A DNA stretch of 64,000 nucleotides from Buxus sempervirens (GCA_947561395.2 OX387185.1:34452213-34516212), one strand, 5' to 3'; shown: positions 1 to 12,839, counted from the first letter of the stretch. The notes: generated by a model from the letters alone, not told the origin. Made by a program: numbers and translations.

Positions 1-2084
1 CGCACACCCCCCTGTTTCGCTCATTTCACTTGGCAGGTTGCCCCGTTTCGCCGGCATGCTGACAAAAATCACTAGAAATGCAAATCAGCGATTTTCCTTT
101 TGCGAAACGCATCTCAGACTCAAGAAAACAAAATTGTAAAGACTGCTCCAGATTTTGCAAGTGAATCCGGTTACTAAAAGAACATTGTTATTGCAGATAA
201 TACAGAAAAAAGGATCTGGTAGAGAAAAACCTCCTTTGTGTAATGAATCCAAATCCTAGAGTCCAGCGGATTGGAGTATATTAAGACTTCATTTTGGAGA
301 TAAAAAATTTGGGTGAGTTCTAACTGATCTGACAGCCTGGGATCTCTTATGAAATCCAGATTCTTAGCCAAGTCTGTTGGGGACCAGAAAAGGACTGCCG
401 ACAACAAAGAATCCTTAAAATGCATATGACAAAACAAATGGGGGAAACAAGAAGAAAGAATGGAGTATCCCTACCAAGGATCATGCCAGATCTCATTTTT
501 TATGCTATTTTATAGCTTCCATGCTAAGTAATGATTATTGTTTTAGCTGGTTCATTTTGCAACATCTTGGAGTCTTTGTAAGGAGAAAGAATCTCATCTT
601 GAAGAATATCTATGTTTTCAAAGTTGTCAATGCAAAAATCTATTGCTATTTTGAGCATCCTTTGTTTCAAAAATGCTAGTTAGATAAATTTTACACCAGA
701 AGATAATATATCTTTAGTGCAGACTAACCGGTTGGTTGGCTTTTGGGTTATGTGTATTCTTTTCTTAATGTTACAGGCTTTAATGTTTTTATATGTGGGG
801 ATTCTCTTCCCTTCATATTTTTATCTCCCTAAATTTTTTCAATTTAGAGTAAAATAGAGAGTCAATGTGGTAACCAACAGAAATATGTTAGGCTTAATGC
901 GTTTTCATCACTTAGATAAATTTTACACCATCTGATAATCTATTATTATTTCAGACTAACTGGTCAGTAGGCTTTTGGGTTATATGTGTTATTTTCTTAA
1001 AGCTATGAGCTTTGATGTTTTCATATGTGGGGATTTTCTTCGCTTCATATTTCCATCTCCCTAAATTTTCCTATTTAGAGTAAAACAAAGAATCAATGTG
1101 GTAATGATGGAAATATGTTAAGTTTAATGCATTTAGTAACACTTATAAGCAAGAATCTTTTATCCTTCATGGGGATAAAAGAGTATGCAGAAAAATACAA
1201 GAATCAACCATAAGGTGACCTAAAGTTATTCTCCCACCACCTGCCATAGTAACCTTACTCCCTCATATCATCCCGAGGACAACCCACAGAGAGATCATGC
1301 ATAGCTAACTTATCTGCCCAAGGGGATCATTCTTGCTCATAAAATAAAAGAGATTTGTCCGCAAGAAAGAAAGGACCATCTGAATAGCAAGTTTAAGACC
1401 TAGATAAGGAGTTTATGGAGGTTCATAAAAAATTATGTTATACTAACTATGGATAAATGGAAGGGACATTAGAGTAGATGTAGAATCAATTATAAACCCC
1501 CAATTCCATGTTTCTGCCAGATTGATATCAATAGTACTGATCTGTTACCATACTTCTAAGAAATATCATGTTGTTTCCCATTATTTATAATTTATTATAT
1601 TGGAAAGAATTTCGGATGTTATAATTTTGTTCCCTATTAGAAAGTTATGTGATCTTTGTGATTAGCAAGTACAATTTGTCCTCTAGTAGTGTGGGAAATC
1701 CAAAATTCACTAGATATTATCAGTCTATTGGATGTTAAACCTTTTAGATTTATTTTTTATTTTCACAAAAGTGACTTTCTTTTTTACAAGATTCTGGTAA
1801 AAAATTTGTAAGTTATGTTTATTAAATCTTTATAAAAGATTCATTTCATAGAATTGCTGAGGAACAAAACCCTTCGACCTTTCTATTAAACTAGTGAGGG
1901 TTGTTTGTTTGACTTGCTTGCACCATAAATGGACATGGAAGTTGTACAATAAACATGAAAGTGTTAGTTTATCAATCCTTAATGCAAGAAAATATTCATT
2001 AAAGATCATTTGACTATCTATTTTTTCTTTATTAGATTGAAAAATTCATATCTTCATTGAATCTTGTATTTGTGTCATAGCCAC
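1..2084. other. Unassigned non-coding DNA
   Basis: AT-rich sequence without a recognisable gene. The longest open frame (174-437, minus strand, 87 codons) matches no family I know and has no supporting signals. The only clear structure is the tandem duplication listed at 680-1140. It may be an upstream intron of the host gene whose exons begin at 5531, or intergenic DNA. Confidence 0.5.
680..1140. repeat. Diverged tandem duplication, two units of about 230 bp
   Basis: Unit 1 (about 680-909) and unit 2 (about 912-1140) share the same order of words: TTAGATAAATTTTACACCA near the start, then GCTTTTGGGTTAT, TATGTGGGGATT, CTCCCTAAATTTT, ATTTAGAGTAAAA and finally AAATATGTTA. They differ by scattered substitutions and small indels, so the duplication is old. 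No open reading frame crosses it. Confidence 0.85.
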
Positions 2085-3400
2085 TTGATTGGCCTCATCA
2101 TCACCATCAACCCAACAAAGTGGGGTCCACAAGATGGATCTTGTCTCTCCCTCCTGCTCTATCAAAAATTATATCTTCTATTAATTTATGTTTATATAAG
2201 TCTTCTTTTATTAGCTCTATCCATGTAGTTTTAGGTCTCCCTCTTGATCTCTTAGGTCTTTCACTATGCATATTCTTACACCTTCTTATAGATGCATCAT
2301 CTCTAGGTCTCTGCTTTACATGTCCAAACCACCTTAACCTACTCTCCTCAATTTTTCCTTAGTGTATGCTATGCCTAATAACTTTTGAATATCTTCACTT
2401 CTTTACTTAGCCCTTTTTCTTGTTTTCAATCTTAGCATCCTCATCACAATGACAATCATATTCTAAACATTTTTCCTTGTTGCCCAACATTATGTATTAT
2501 ACAACATAGCTAGTCTAATTATTGTCTTATTAAACTTACCCCTTATTTTAAGTAGAACATGCTTATCATACAATACCCTAAAAGCACTCCTCCACTTATG
2601 CTAACCATCTCTAATATTATGTGCTACGCCTTCATCAATTTCTTTATCTTTGTGTACTACTGATCCAAGTTATTTGAATTTATTCCTTAAAAGAATATCC
2701 TAATTATCAATTCTCTTAGTTTTCTTAGTTATATTTTTATTTATATTAAAAGGGCATTTCATATATTTAATTTTCGCACAACTTATTTTAAAACCTTCTG
2801 ATCCTAAGGCATCTCTCTACGATTCTAATCAACATTTACTTTCTTCTCTCATGTGACTTACCAAAGGTACATCATCTACAAATAACATACATCAAGACAC
2901 CTCATCTTGAATATGACTCGTCAACTCATCCACTATTAAAGCGCATGAATAAGTGCTAACACAGGACCCTTGGTGTAAACCTATTTTAACTGGAGACTCA
3001 GTTTTCTTTCCGCCAATAGTTTTTACATTAGTTAAGGCTTTCTCATTATGTATCCTTAATTGCATCAATATATTTCTTTGTTAAACCTTTTTTTATAAAA
3101 AGTCAACCAAATTAATTCCCTCGGAACCTTGAACCCTATCATATGCTTTTTCCAAATTAATAAAAACAATATGCAAATCGTTGTTCTTTTCTTTATTCCA
3201 TTAGCTATCTTAGTAAAATTATAGCTTCTGTAAAGGACCTTCCAGGCACAAATCGAAAGTTGTTATATATTGGTATTACTATGCTATGTTTTCAAATATT
3301 GGCATTTTCTCAATCCTTAAAATTTCATTAAATAATTTAGTCAACCAAGATACACAAATATCTCTCATGCACTTCCATACCTCTATAAGGATGCCATAAG
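2085..3400 (-). mobile_element. RTE-clade LINE remnant, copy 1
   Basis: Minus-strand 3' half of a plant RTE-type non-LTR retrotransposon. The 3' end lies near 2090, where the plus strand reads CATCATCACCATCAAC, matching the TGATGATGA-type tail of this clade. Going leftward on the minus strand I see the reverse transcriptase region that in copy 2 encodes the 'HQGSTISPYLFALVMDEL' block, but here it is broken by many stops and frameshifts. It collinearly resembles copy 2 (3405-4395), with the same orientation and order of conserved words (GGGGTCCACAA against GGGGTCGGCAA near the 3' end). No target duplication was found. It cannot be active. Confidence 0.8.
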
Positions 3401-4406
3401 TTTCCTTTATCATCATCATAATCATATAAGCTAGTTCCCACCATAGTGGGGTCGGCAACACGAATCTTGTCTCTCCATCCATCTCTATAAAAAATCATAT
3501 CTTTAGTTAATATATGTTTTTGTAAGTCTTTTTTTATATACTCCACCCATGTCTTTTTAGGTTTTCCTTTTACTTGTTTAGGCCCTTGAATATGCATAAT
3601 CTCTCATCTTCTTACAAGTATTTCTCTAGGTCTCCGCTTTACATGACCAAACTATCTTAACCTACTCACCTCCATTTATCCCTAATGCATGCTATGCCTA
3701 ACCACTTTCAAATGTCTTTATTTCTTAGTTTTCCCACAAGTCTATTTTAGCATCCTCATCTCGGTAACACTCATCTTCTGAACATGTTGATTCTTTACTG
3801 CCTAACATTTTGCACCATATAACATAGCTGGTTTAATTGCTGTCTTATAAAACTTACGCTTTAATTTAAGTGGAACACGCTCATCACACAAAACCTTAGA
3901 TGCACTCCCTCCTAAGCCAACCAACTTTAATTCTATGTGCAACATATTCATCAATTTTTCCATCTTTTTGTACCATTGATCCAAGATATTTGAACATATT
4001 ATTTAAAGGGAGATCCTGATTGTAAATTCTAATAGTTTCATTAGTTATATTTTTATTTGTTAAAATGGCATTTCATATCTTCAGTCTTTGCACAGCTTAT
4101 TCTAAAACCCTTTGATTCTAAGGTGTATCTCCATAATTCTAGCTTCGTATTTAATTCTTCTCTAATGTGACCCACCAATACTACATCATTTGCAAATAAT
4201 ATATACCAAGGCATCTCATCTTGAATATGAGTCATCAACTCATCCATTACTAAAGCGAAAAGATAAGGGCTAATAGTTGACCCTTGATGCAAACCTTTCT
4301 TAACTGGGAAATTAGTTGTCTCACTGCCAATAGTTTTCAATTTAATTATGCTATAAGTTTCCCTTATAAAAATAAATTTTAAAAAAAAAAAAAAAGAACT
4401 GCTCAA
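3337..4406 (-). pseudogene. RTE reverse transcriptase, broken
   Basis: Three minus-strand frames give a decayed RTE reverse transcriptase. Frame 4406-4053 carries the palm-domain block KKGLHQGSTISPYLFALVMD followed by 'WYILFANDVVLV', where the usual catalytic F-A-D-D has become F-A-N-D; losing that aspartate would abolish activity. Frame 3984-3802 carries the downstream 'KVLCDERVPLKLKRKFYKTA' region, and frame 3597-3337 the C-terminal 'GKPKKTWVEYIKKDLQ' block that precedes the stop in this clade. Frame changes between the pieces and the altered catalytic motif show it is dead. The endonuclease domain is absent through 5' truncation. Confidence 0.85.
3405..4395 (-). mobile_element. RTE-clade LINE remnant, copy 2
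   Basis: Second 5'-truncated RTE LINE, immediately 5' of copy 1 on the minus strand, so the two lie head to tail. Its 3' tail is the CATCATCATAATCATA stretch at about 3409-3425. Frames at 4406-4053, 3984-3802 and 3597-3337 (minus) encode consecutive parts of one RTE reverse transcriptase and its C-terminal region, in order but in different frames. It ends near 4380-4395 at an A-run on the plus strand, a likely internal truncation point. The head-to-tail pair could be two insertions at one hot spot or one tandem event. Confidence 0.85.
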
Positions 4407-5530
4407 TATCTTCCTCTATTTGTGTGTGTATCCATAATTGGTTTAGCTATTAATCAAGACTAAAGAAAGAGTAATGCTTGAAATAGTTGGAAAGAGTGAT
4501 CAATTTGCATTTGCTAATGGGCCATAATCTTGTGTAGGACCTACCAAAGTAGGGTCCTGAAATGGGCAGAATATAATCTTTGGCATTTTTACGCAACTGT
4601 TTATGCTTAGACTTCCCATTTTCACACTGGAGACCAGAGTTTTTTTACAATTATACCAAATGATGGTCACTATATCTTAATCTAAATCTATATTATGGTG
4701 AAGCAATGATTTGCATATACTGGAGTATGATTCTAATATGTAATGGTTACATCTTCGAGGTTGTGTTTCAGTAAAGAAATTGAACTTGCACGTGCCCCAA
4801 TTCTAAATTCTTAACCACATGAAAGCATAAAAGACTCTTCCTGTTCTCTTCTTACAAGAAAAACTCTACTCCTCACCTTAAAACAAACCCCTTTTTTTAT
4901 ATACTTTTTTAATTTACTTATACTAATAGTAAATTAAGTGTAATTAATTTTTCTTTTTCAGTGTAATTATATCAAAAGTTAATTTTTCATTGTGATTACC
5001 AAATGTTAATTTTTCAGTGTGATTACCAAATGTTAATTTTTCTTTTTCAGTGTGATTACCAAATTTTAATTTTTCTTTTTCAGTGTGATTATATCAAAAG
5101 TTATTACGTCAGTAAGAACATACATATTTTAATAATTAATGGTACAGTAGAACGGTTCTAAAAAGTTTATAAATAGTTTGTTAGGTATGCACTATGGAAC
5201 CAAATTTGTGATGAATGTTAGAGATATTTATTTATGATTAGAGATAAAATTATCCCATTTGTTAGAATAATTGTCAGCACTTGTCTGGTGTACTTTATTA
5301 GAACTTTATTTCTTGAGTTAAGTGATGTTATATCTGGCGTTCTTGCTTATTATAATTTATTAAGTCATACATTATTTCAAGTCTTATATGTCCGGTGTCC
5401 TGTAGTTGATATGTTGACAATTCTTAGTTTCTTCTAGTCATATTGTCAAATATTTTTAAATTTACAGAGGATCTGTCTGACACTACCACATTTCCTTTTG
5501 CTTCTTAATTTGGTCATAAGCTGTTTGCAG
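4396..5530. other. Unassigned AT-rich DNA upstream of exon
   Basis: No coding signal that I trust. It contains the short tandem repeat at 4935-5105. Because 5531 opens a phase-consistent exon with a CTGTTTGCAG acceptor, at least the right part should be intron of that gene. I could not find the preceding exon. Confidence 0.4.
4935..5105. repeat. Short tandem repeat, about 25-35 bp units
   Basis: About five units built from AGTGTGATTACCAAA, then TGTTAATTTTTC and an optional TTTTTCAG extension. The first and last units carry ATATCAAAAGTTA instead of ACCAAATGTTA, so the array is nearly symmetric in its variant order. AT-rich and non-coding. Confidence 0.8.
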
Positions 5531-5652
5531 GGCTTTTATTGATCGATCTGTTTCATTGGTTAGTGTCAGGAGTAGAAGGAGCAACAAAGCATCTTTTGGA
5601 TGAGAACACCCATGTCTTTAGCCAAATTTTATCAAATCTTTCTATGCATAAG
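5531..5652 (+). CDS. Host gene, internal exon 1 seen here
   Basis: A 122-nt exon bounded by acceptor CTGTTTGCAG (ending 5530) and donor AAG|GTGAAATG (from 5653). After a 2-nt split codon it gives 40 open codons, starting L-L-L-I-D-L-F-H-W-L-V-S-G and ending in 'ILSNLSMHK', and it exits in phase 0. The peptide looks helical, with a hydrophobic start. The next exon in phase (12645) begins with I-Q-D-N, giving one continuous protein over a 6992-bp intron. I do not recognise the gene with certainty; it reads like a conserved plant protein of unknown name. Upstream exons were not found. Confidence 0.7.
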
Positions 5653-6082
5653 GTGAAATGACATATAATTTTTCTTAGTTGAATTATCATGATTATATCA
5701 GTTTCAGTAATTAATGCTAATAATATATTGGTGGCATCTTCTTTTCAAGAATGAGAAAATGCATGCTTACTGAGAAGTTCTTTTATTTGTAATTCTCTAG
5801 CATGAATCTTTATGCAATATCCAGCATATTGGTGTTCATGAATCTTGTAATTGACTTCTATCTACCTGAGCTGTATGTAGTTGCTTTATCAGTGTTCAAG
5901 GTTAACCACATGCTAAATTAGCAATAAAAAAAATTGTATAGAATCAACATAATGGAAAGGAAAAGGAAAAATGGTATGAGCTGCAAGATTTTAGGACATA
6001 ACTGCCTCATTGGGAGTGATTAAAGGCTTGTAAAATATCTTTCATGCTTTAATGGAAATCTTAGATTCAATGGATTTTTTGT

Positions 6083-6388
6083 AACCAAATTCAGCCAAGG
6101 TAAGTGAACACATTGGCCAAAGGTGCTTTGTTCGGGTGTTTGTTATACAACGGATTCCATTTCCGTAGTTGATTGTTAATTTCTTCTTGTACTTCCTCTT
6201 CTGCAAATTCTTCCAATTATTGATCAGAAAGAAAACTTTTAACCAAATTCATTCAAGATAATTGGGCACGTTGGCCAAAGGTGACTTTCTTAGGGTGGTG
6301 CGTATACAACGGATTCAATTTTCCTGTGTTGAGTGTTAAGTTCGTCTTGTGTTTCCACTTCTGCAAATTCTTCCGCTTATTGATCAGG
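6083..6388. repeat. Tandem duplication, two units of about 150 bp
   Basis: Unit 1 (about 6083-6229) and unit 2 (about 6241-6388) share AACCAAATTCA, TTGGCCAAAGGTG, ATACAACGGATTC, TTGA..GTTAA and CTTCTGCAAATTCTTCC, ending in TTATTGATCAG. Identity looks like 80-85% by eye. Non-coding. Confidence 0.85.
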
Positions 6389-7561
6389 GGAAAAAAAAAG
6401 GAAAATATTAGCTAAAGATGATAATTTTTGGCCTGAACCAAGAATATTTGAGGTTAACTAAATTCATAATTTGATTTGTGGAACGTAAGAACACTATTCA
6501 TGCTGTTGACCCCACTTACTTGGAGAGAATTTTGTTGATTGATTGTAGATTTTTTGTTTGAAGTGGGTCTATTTATATTATATCATGACAACTGGATCTG
6601 GAGGATGTATGAATCCATTATTTTCATGGGTTCCATCCTGGATTGTTAACAGTCCTACCTAAAAAATCAGCCAATATATGCATGTGACCAGCTAGCACTT
6701 AGTGGTTTCTTATTTTGGAACCTTTATGGGTTCTTTTGAACACTCAATACAGTATATTGGAAGTTACTGCAGATTCAGTTCATTTATAAAATAAACTTCA
6801 TATCTTGTCCCGCTATTTTTGCTTGTTCACTTCAATCCTCTTTTCCATGATAATGATGAACTTCAGATGATTTGAGTTTTTTGATTTACCAATGTGTATA
6901 TGTAACACGTATGCACACGTGTATTTATATGCACGTGCGTATATGAAGCTTTGACTTGGTTTTAGCATTGTAGTTCAAGTTTATCAAGTGTTTTCTTCTT
7001 GTTGAAGTCCTTCATTTAATGTTTCCTTGCTAGTCAAGTTGTTGACTTGTTATTTTTCAGTATCATGTTTTTGACTACCTATGAGATAGCTTGCTTTGTG
7101 AAGCACTAATCCTTAATTTTAATTGTATAGAAGAGTTCTATGGTCAAAACATCTCTGTAAAGTTTTGTTTTTATAAATGTGAATTGGAATGAAAATAAGT
7201 AGAGTTTTGGTCTGGTTAAAACTTTCTTTTAAACTAGTCGTAATTCATAATAGATTGATTCTTCTGAAGAAGTTGGTGATTTTTTAAATTTTTTTTATTT
7301 TTCTGAATAATGAACTTTAAAAAAAATTAAATAAAATAAGAGATGGATGTACAAGAAACAGTTATCCCAATCAGGCTGCTGAAAGATAAAAATATAACTT
7401 GAAGCAAAAGAGATGAGGTGGGTCAAATCAGTAAGTATAACATCAACCCTTCCCCAAAAGCATCTCCTATATTGGTATATCTGAAAAAGGTCTCTCTCCT
7501 CAATCTTCTTTCAGCAAGTTTTATCTGCTATATGATCTCGACTCATGGATAAATGAGATGT

Positions 7562-7780
7562 TCAACTCAATAACAGATGTTTCAACAATTGAAAGAGATG
7601 GACATTACCTCTATGAGCCCCCATGCGCACAGAAAACCGTGATGTCACCATGTAAGAATCCCCTTCAACCTCTAGTTCTATAAATCCATGTGATGCTGCT
7701 TCCCACAATCCTGTCATCAATGCATAGATCTCAACCTGAGAAAGTCCTTGGTGCAAGATCGTGCAGATATAGTCCCCCAC
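7562..7780 (-). pseudogene. RNase H-like (RVT_3 type) fragment
   Basis: The minus-strand frame contains 'LSQVEIYALMTGLWEAASHG' followed by 'FIELEVEGDSYMV'. This matches the plant RNase H-like domain seen in LINE-derived sequences, where an A-E-x-x-A-L-x-x-G-L helix precedes a V-E-x-D-S strand. The aspartate of the E-G-D-S motif is present. The domain is partial: the N-terminal strand with its first catalytic aspartate and the last part are missing, and no reverse transcriptase adjoins it. It lies in the large intron, antisense to the host gene. Probably a dead LINE scrap rather than a gene. Confidence 0.55.
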
Positions 7781-8689
7781 TCCCCTAACTTAAATGATCT
7801 TAACATCTGGGTTTCCTAAAGAAAACCGTTAAAGTTTAGACTGATAATACCATCAATTTGTGGTTTCCTATATAAACACTATTTTGATGAATGTGAAGAA
7901 GGAAACAAAATATTCTTTCACTGTTTGAACACCCAGACAGAAAGATCCCTGCACACTGGAAGAAATGAATCCAATGAAACCAACTCAATAAATGACTGGG
8001 TAATGCTGACATCATATCTTTCTGTTCCTCTCTCTTCAAAAGGGCCCATGTATGTATTGATGTAAAGTAGGGTTCAATAGTTTAACTTCCCCCTTTTGCC
8101 CAATTTGGGGAATCTACACTGATTCAACAACAGCAAAATTCTTGCTAAATTTCCCCTGGTAACTGCCAAGTATATCCTTTGCTTGAAGCTTCATGAAGAC
8201 TCACCACCCATGCTGAGCCTGCATATAAGGTCCAGTATGCATCAAATTGGTGACAGAGCAATGAACCTGATCTGTGCCCTCTGGTCACTTCATACAACCC
8301 ACAAATTTTTGCAGTTTAGAAAATTGTTGTGTATTTCTGTTGTGACTTATTTGAAGGGATTATCGTCTCATAACATCTAATGTTTGTGCTGAGAAAAATT
8401 AGCAAAGCATCAGTGTTGAAGCTGAGTGTATCTGCAATAGCTGCAAATGATCATATATTGGGAATTGCTACCAGTCTTTTATGATATACGATGATGGATA
8501 CTTGAGGGCTGCTAGTATTGATGAGGTATAACGAATTGGGAATGTTGACGTCAATATAAGCTTGTGTCTGCTAAATCATTGGAGATAGGCATGTAGAGTT
8601 TTCAAATTCAAGCTTAATTATGTTTTCAAGCCAAAGGAGATCAGACTCGTTTGATAGCAAGTAATTGGGAATATCAATGAAAGCAATTT

Positions 8690-8765
8690 CCACTCATCAT
8701 CATCATAATCATCATAAGCCAATTCCCACTAATGAAGTCAAAGTTCCACTAATGAAGTCAAAATT
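8690..8765 (-). mobile_element. RTE LINE 3'-end scrap
   Basis: The plus strand reads CATCATCATCATAATCATCA then TAAGCCAATTCCCAC, the same 3'-terminal signature as RTE copy 2 at 3409-3440. Only about 45 bp of the element remain, so this is an extremely 5'-truncated insertion. Next to it the 17-bp word CCACTAATGAAGTCAAA is directly repeated (8727-8763). Confidence 0.65.
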
Positions 8766-9599
8766 CAAGCACTAGCTGAATCTTTTACAATGTACTCAAG
8801 GAGGAATTCTTGTTGGGATGAGGAGAAGAATGCAACAATCCCCTTTTTAATAGCCCTCTTGGAATTGAGAGAAATGAATGGAAAAGAGAAGAAAGTCATT
8901 TTCCTCTAGTTTTAAGATGAAATTAAGGGAGAAAAGAGAACAGGGGTGGAAGTAATACCCATATTATTGTTTCCAATGATCAAATTTGTAAGTTCTTGAG
9001 ACAAAAAATCTTCTCGAGGGTCATCCATCATCTTCCGCTTACAGCAAACACCATCACCAATCTTCTTACCACCACTTTTGCTTACTGCTTAGTGCTTACA
9101 ACCAGCTACCACTTGTGAACACCATGGACCTCCCACCAAAACATCATCCATGCCTATGAACACTTAAGACCAATCACTCCTATGAAAACCACTACTCATG
9201 CCTCCCTCAGCCTATTTCAGACCACATACAGCTGTTACGCACAGTACTTCTTGTCACCAATTCTCCTACTATTGCCACCCACCGTCTGATAATGCCATCA
9301 GTTCGCACTGGGAACCGTCAATACCACCAGCATCATGCACAACTACAAACAAGATCACTTGATATTCCCTTCACAATGACATACCACTACCTCCACTACC
9401 ACCATCATCAATGGCAATCATCACTACCACAAACCAATTGAGTACTATGGACGCCCAGTGCCTACTGCAGCCACCCACCATCTACTGCAGCCACCAAACA
9501 ATCTTTCAATTCATTGGCTGGCATAGAATATTAAAAAAAAAAAAAAATTAAATATTCATCTAGCAAACCAAGTCATAAGCAAACTCGGAGTGACAGGGC

Positions 9600-9800
9600 C
9601 TCCAAGATTATTGACATGGCTGACTAAGGCAATAGAGTATTGTTGATGAATCTATTTCCACCTTCAAATCTTTAAACCCTTGAGCTTTCACTTCCTACAA
9701 AGTTGTTACAAGTGAATTAAGGGCAATTCTCTATAGTCTATAGAAAGCCTCACCCCTACTTGCTCCATTAGGATTATACACTCCAACAAGTACTTATTCA
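9600..9800 (-). pseudogene. Possible second RNase H-like scrap
   Basis: One minus-strand frame, with two internal stops, reads N-P-N-G-A-S-R-G-E-A-F, later 'EVKAQGFKDLKVEIDSSTIL'. The G-F-x-x-L-x-V-E-x-D-S-S pattern resembles the same RNase H-like domain as at 7562-7780. It is short, broken and recognised by eye only. Confidence 0.35.
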
Positions 9801-11036
9801 AACCCATTGTCAGTGTTTCTTGAATTTCAATAAGAAAGAGTGATTCTATATGAGTCACCTCTCCATCCACATTTGAAGTATTCTAACTTGTTAAGTATTG
9901 CTTCCAACGACCCATTCAAACGAAGTACCTCCCATTATAACATGCCTATCCACCACCTGATTTATGTTAATGATATGTTCATTGTTAGTAATGACACTAT
10001 CAATCTGGTTAAAAGAAGAGTTGTGCAAGTCCTTTGCCTGAAGGACTTAAGAACAGGAAGACCAGTGTTTTTTGTTTTGGCGTCAAAGGTGTCAACACAA
10101 AATGTAGGGAGAAAAAGGAATGTCGACCATTCCTGGAAGTCAACAAAATGTCGCAAAATGTCAATGGCATTAAGTACAAGTCATTTAAAATACTAAAATG
10201 TTAATTCTAGAATACTTTATTATTTTACTGTTTTTTTTTTCTAAAATACTCATTTAAACCTAGAAATAGCATAATTCTAGAATAATTTATGAAATACTCA
10301 TTTAGATCGCAGTCTTTCCTTATTTTCATCAAAACATTAGCTTTGGTGATTTTTCTAGCGAGTCAGTGAAATTTTGGCGACATGTCGGCAAAATTTTGCC
10401 TATGTTAGCTGGCAAAATTTCAATTGACACAACATTGAAAACCTTGAGCAAGACAACTCCTAGTTCTGAAGATCCTTTTTTTAGGAGAAAGCCAGGAAGT
10501 TGTCACAATAAAGATACATTGAGAAGTTTCTTCAATTGTTCAATGTAAACAATGCATGTCAACTTGTGTCTCCACTTGCAAGGTCAAGTTTAAGTTCCAA
10601 ACAATGTCCCTCCAGCAAGGAGTCATATATTATTTATGGCAAACCTTATTTATGCTATGATGTACATAAAGATGAACATTGCATATGTAATTATTGTTTT
10701 CTGATTTCTTTTCAATCTAAGTAAAAATTTGGTGCTCTGAAGGTGGTAAACCTACGCTTGAGAGCTATATAGATGCAGGCATGGCTGGAGTTTTTGGTAC
10801 CAATAAAATTACTTCAAATTATATATTCATGTTTTTGTTAGAGCTTTGGCATGGAAATTTAAGTAGCAAAGTTTTGAAACCACAGAATGTTTTATGTTGC
10901 AGCTACGACAGCATGCAAGGAGATTTTGTCAATAAGGAGGTTTAGGAATTAGGTTTGAATCATCAGCTTCAATACTAGGAAAAGTCACATTAATGTGAAC
11001 CTCCGTATGAGTTAGGGTTGGGGAGCGGGTGGGATA

Positions 11037-11067
11037 GGGAAGGGAAGGGAAGGGAAGGGAAGGGAAG
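11037..11067 (+). repeat. (GGGAA)n microsatellite
   Basis: About six tandem GGGAA units within GATAGGGAAGGGAAGGG. Simple sequence repeat inside the large intron. Confidence 0.95.
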
Positions 11068-12644
11068 AATTTGTTACATGTCCTATCCCATAATGAGGTG
11101 TGACCTATGTTCGAAGTGGATGAATACTAAAAGAATCCAAATTTCTTTCTCGTGGAAAGTGTGTTTTTTCAGGTATTCATTAATTATCATACTACCACAG
11201 TGCTGAGTTTTTCTTTGTGATCAAGATATTTCATGTTTTGGCTTGGAATTGGCTTCTGTAGCCTTTTGGAAACTCTGTTTCTCTCCAATGTCCTTCTCTC
11301 ATTGTTGTAGTTGCTGAAGTATGCCATTTTGACTACTGCTTCTTCTTTTTGGGTGTTTTCTAGCTAAGCCAATAACATTATTTTGAGGCGACTCATATAG
11401 AATCACTCCCTAGATTTAATCTTCGGGACGCTAGAATCTTCGTGACACTTAAATCAAAAATCATGATCCCGACAGTGAAACCGGTTGATCTCTATTTCTT
11501 TCCTTGATTTTGTTTCTTCGCAATAACAACCTTAATCCAAAATTGATATGAAAGTCCTTATTTTTCCCCCTCTATGATCAAGATTTTTGTCTTGCATCTT
11601 TTCACACATATGTGCCTCATGGAATTAATTATTCAGTAATTATGGATTACTTTGCATTATCATATTCTTTCATTGCTTTGGTTTCTTTCCACCTTTTTTT
11701 TTCTAGTATAAAAAAGGTGTCAAAATGATAATAAGTAGATTGAGTTACAACATATATGTGAAAGAGTATTTCCTTTCCACTTTATGGGTTTGATTTTTTG
11801 TCTCACAAAAACATTTTTATTGTATTGATAGTCCCAACTCCTTATGCTAAAATTGTGAGAGTTTCAAATGTTTGTATATAAATTGCAGAAGGTCAGAAAC
11901 CGTTAACATGATTCAAAATTAGAGAAAAGTATTGATTTGACAGGGCTTTCAGTTTGGAAACCCAAGAATTGGATAGTGATGGGTTCTGTTGGAAAACATA
12001 CTGAATTTATACCATTCTTGGTAATAGGTCTTCCTACTGGGTGAATTAGAGGGCATTAGTCTTGGACATTTGGGCTTCCTGTTTAGTGTCATCATTGATC
12101 TTCAGCGAATCAATGATTGTGGTACAATGGATGGGAAAGTGGGGAAGGGAAATAGCGAACATTGTCAGATGCTCCTGGAAAGAATCACATGTAAGACCCT
12201 CTATGGATGGGCTATCGAGTCTAAAAATACTGTTCAATACTCTGGTCACTAACATTGATCTTTATGTAATTTAGAGATTGTATCTTTTTGCAAGTGATAA
12301 TTCTTTTATTCTTCTATAATGAATTTTCTGGTTCAAGATGACTTTAAGTGCATAGGTCTTCAACAGCTGCCACAGTGATTTATTATTTCCTATGTAAACA
12401 TCAATGGTTATCCTTATGAATGCGGTTGCTAAATGCAAGAAAAATGGTAAGAGGTGCAAAGTGCACCTTCAATCCATCATCCTGTCTTTATGTATTATCA
12501 CTTCATTTCCATAATCATTTTATGGTTTTGTGCTTAAACAACATTTCTTTCTCTTGGCACAAAGTGTATTTTTTTTTCTCTTGTCTAACTAAATACTAGC
12601 AAGCTCCATATGCAACTATCGTGAACTCAAGTTCATCTGTGCAG

Positions 12645-12706
12645 ATACAGGATAACATTGATCTCTTTTGTCGCACAAGAAACAATATCACAACCATATT
12701 GAACAC
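12645..12706 (+). CDS. Host gene, internal exon 2 seen here
   Basis: A 62-nt exon with acceptor ATCTGTGCAG ending 12644 and donor GAACAC|GTAAGTAGG. It enters in phase 0, encodes I-Q-D-N-I-D-L-F-C-R-T-R-N-N-I-T-T-I-L-N, and leaves two bases (AC) of a threonine codon completed by the first base of exon 3. Phases match on both sides, and the strong GTAAGT donor supports it. The product is charged and alpha-helical in appearance. Gene name not recognised. Confidence 0.72.
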
Positions 12707-12839
12707 GTAAGTAGGTGTACTCACATCCTCAATTTGTTTAATGACAATATTTATACACCTCTTTCTCATCAATCAAATGATGATACTTTGGTTTTTAAGA
12801 CTGTTTCTCACTTTTTTTTTTAAAATCAAATTTCTGCAG

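Larger units (their letters stand above)
5653..12644 (+). other. Large intron of the host gene
   Basis: Inferred intron of 6992 bp between the exons ending 5652 and starting 12645, with GT at 5653 and AG at 12643-12644. It holds a tandem duplication (6083-6388), an RNase H-like fragment on the minus strand (7562-7780), an RTE tail scrap (about 8695-8740), a possible second RNase H-like scrap (9600-9800), a pyrimidine-rich CCACCA-type stretch (about 9050-9490) and a GGGAA microsatellite (11037-11067). Unlisted ORFs inside it look like chance frames. Confidence 0.6.

Noticed and set aside
174..437. 87-codon minus-strand frame as a gene
   Set aside because: No recognisable domain, no supporting signals, AT-rich region.
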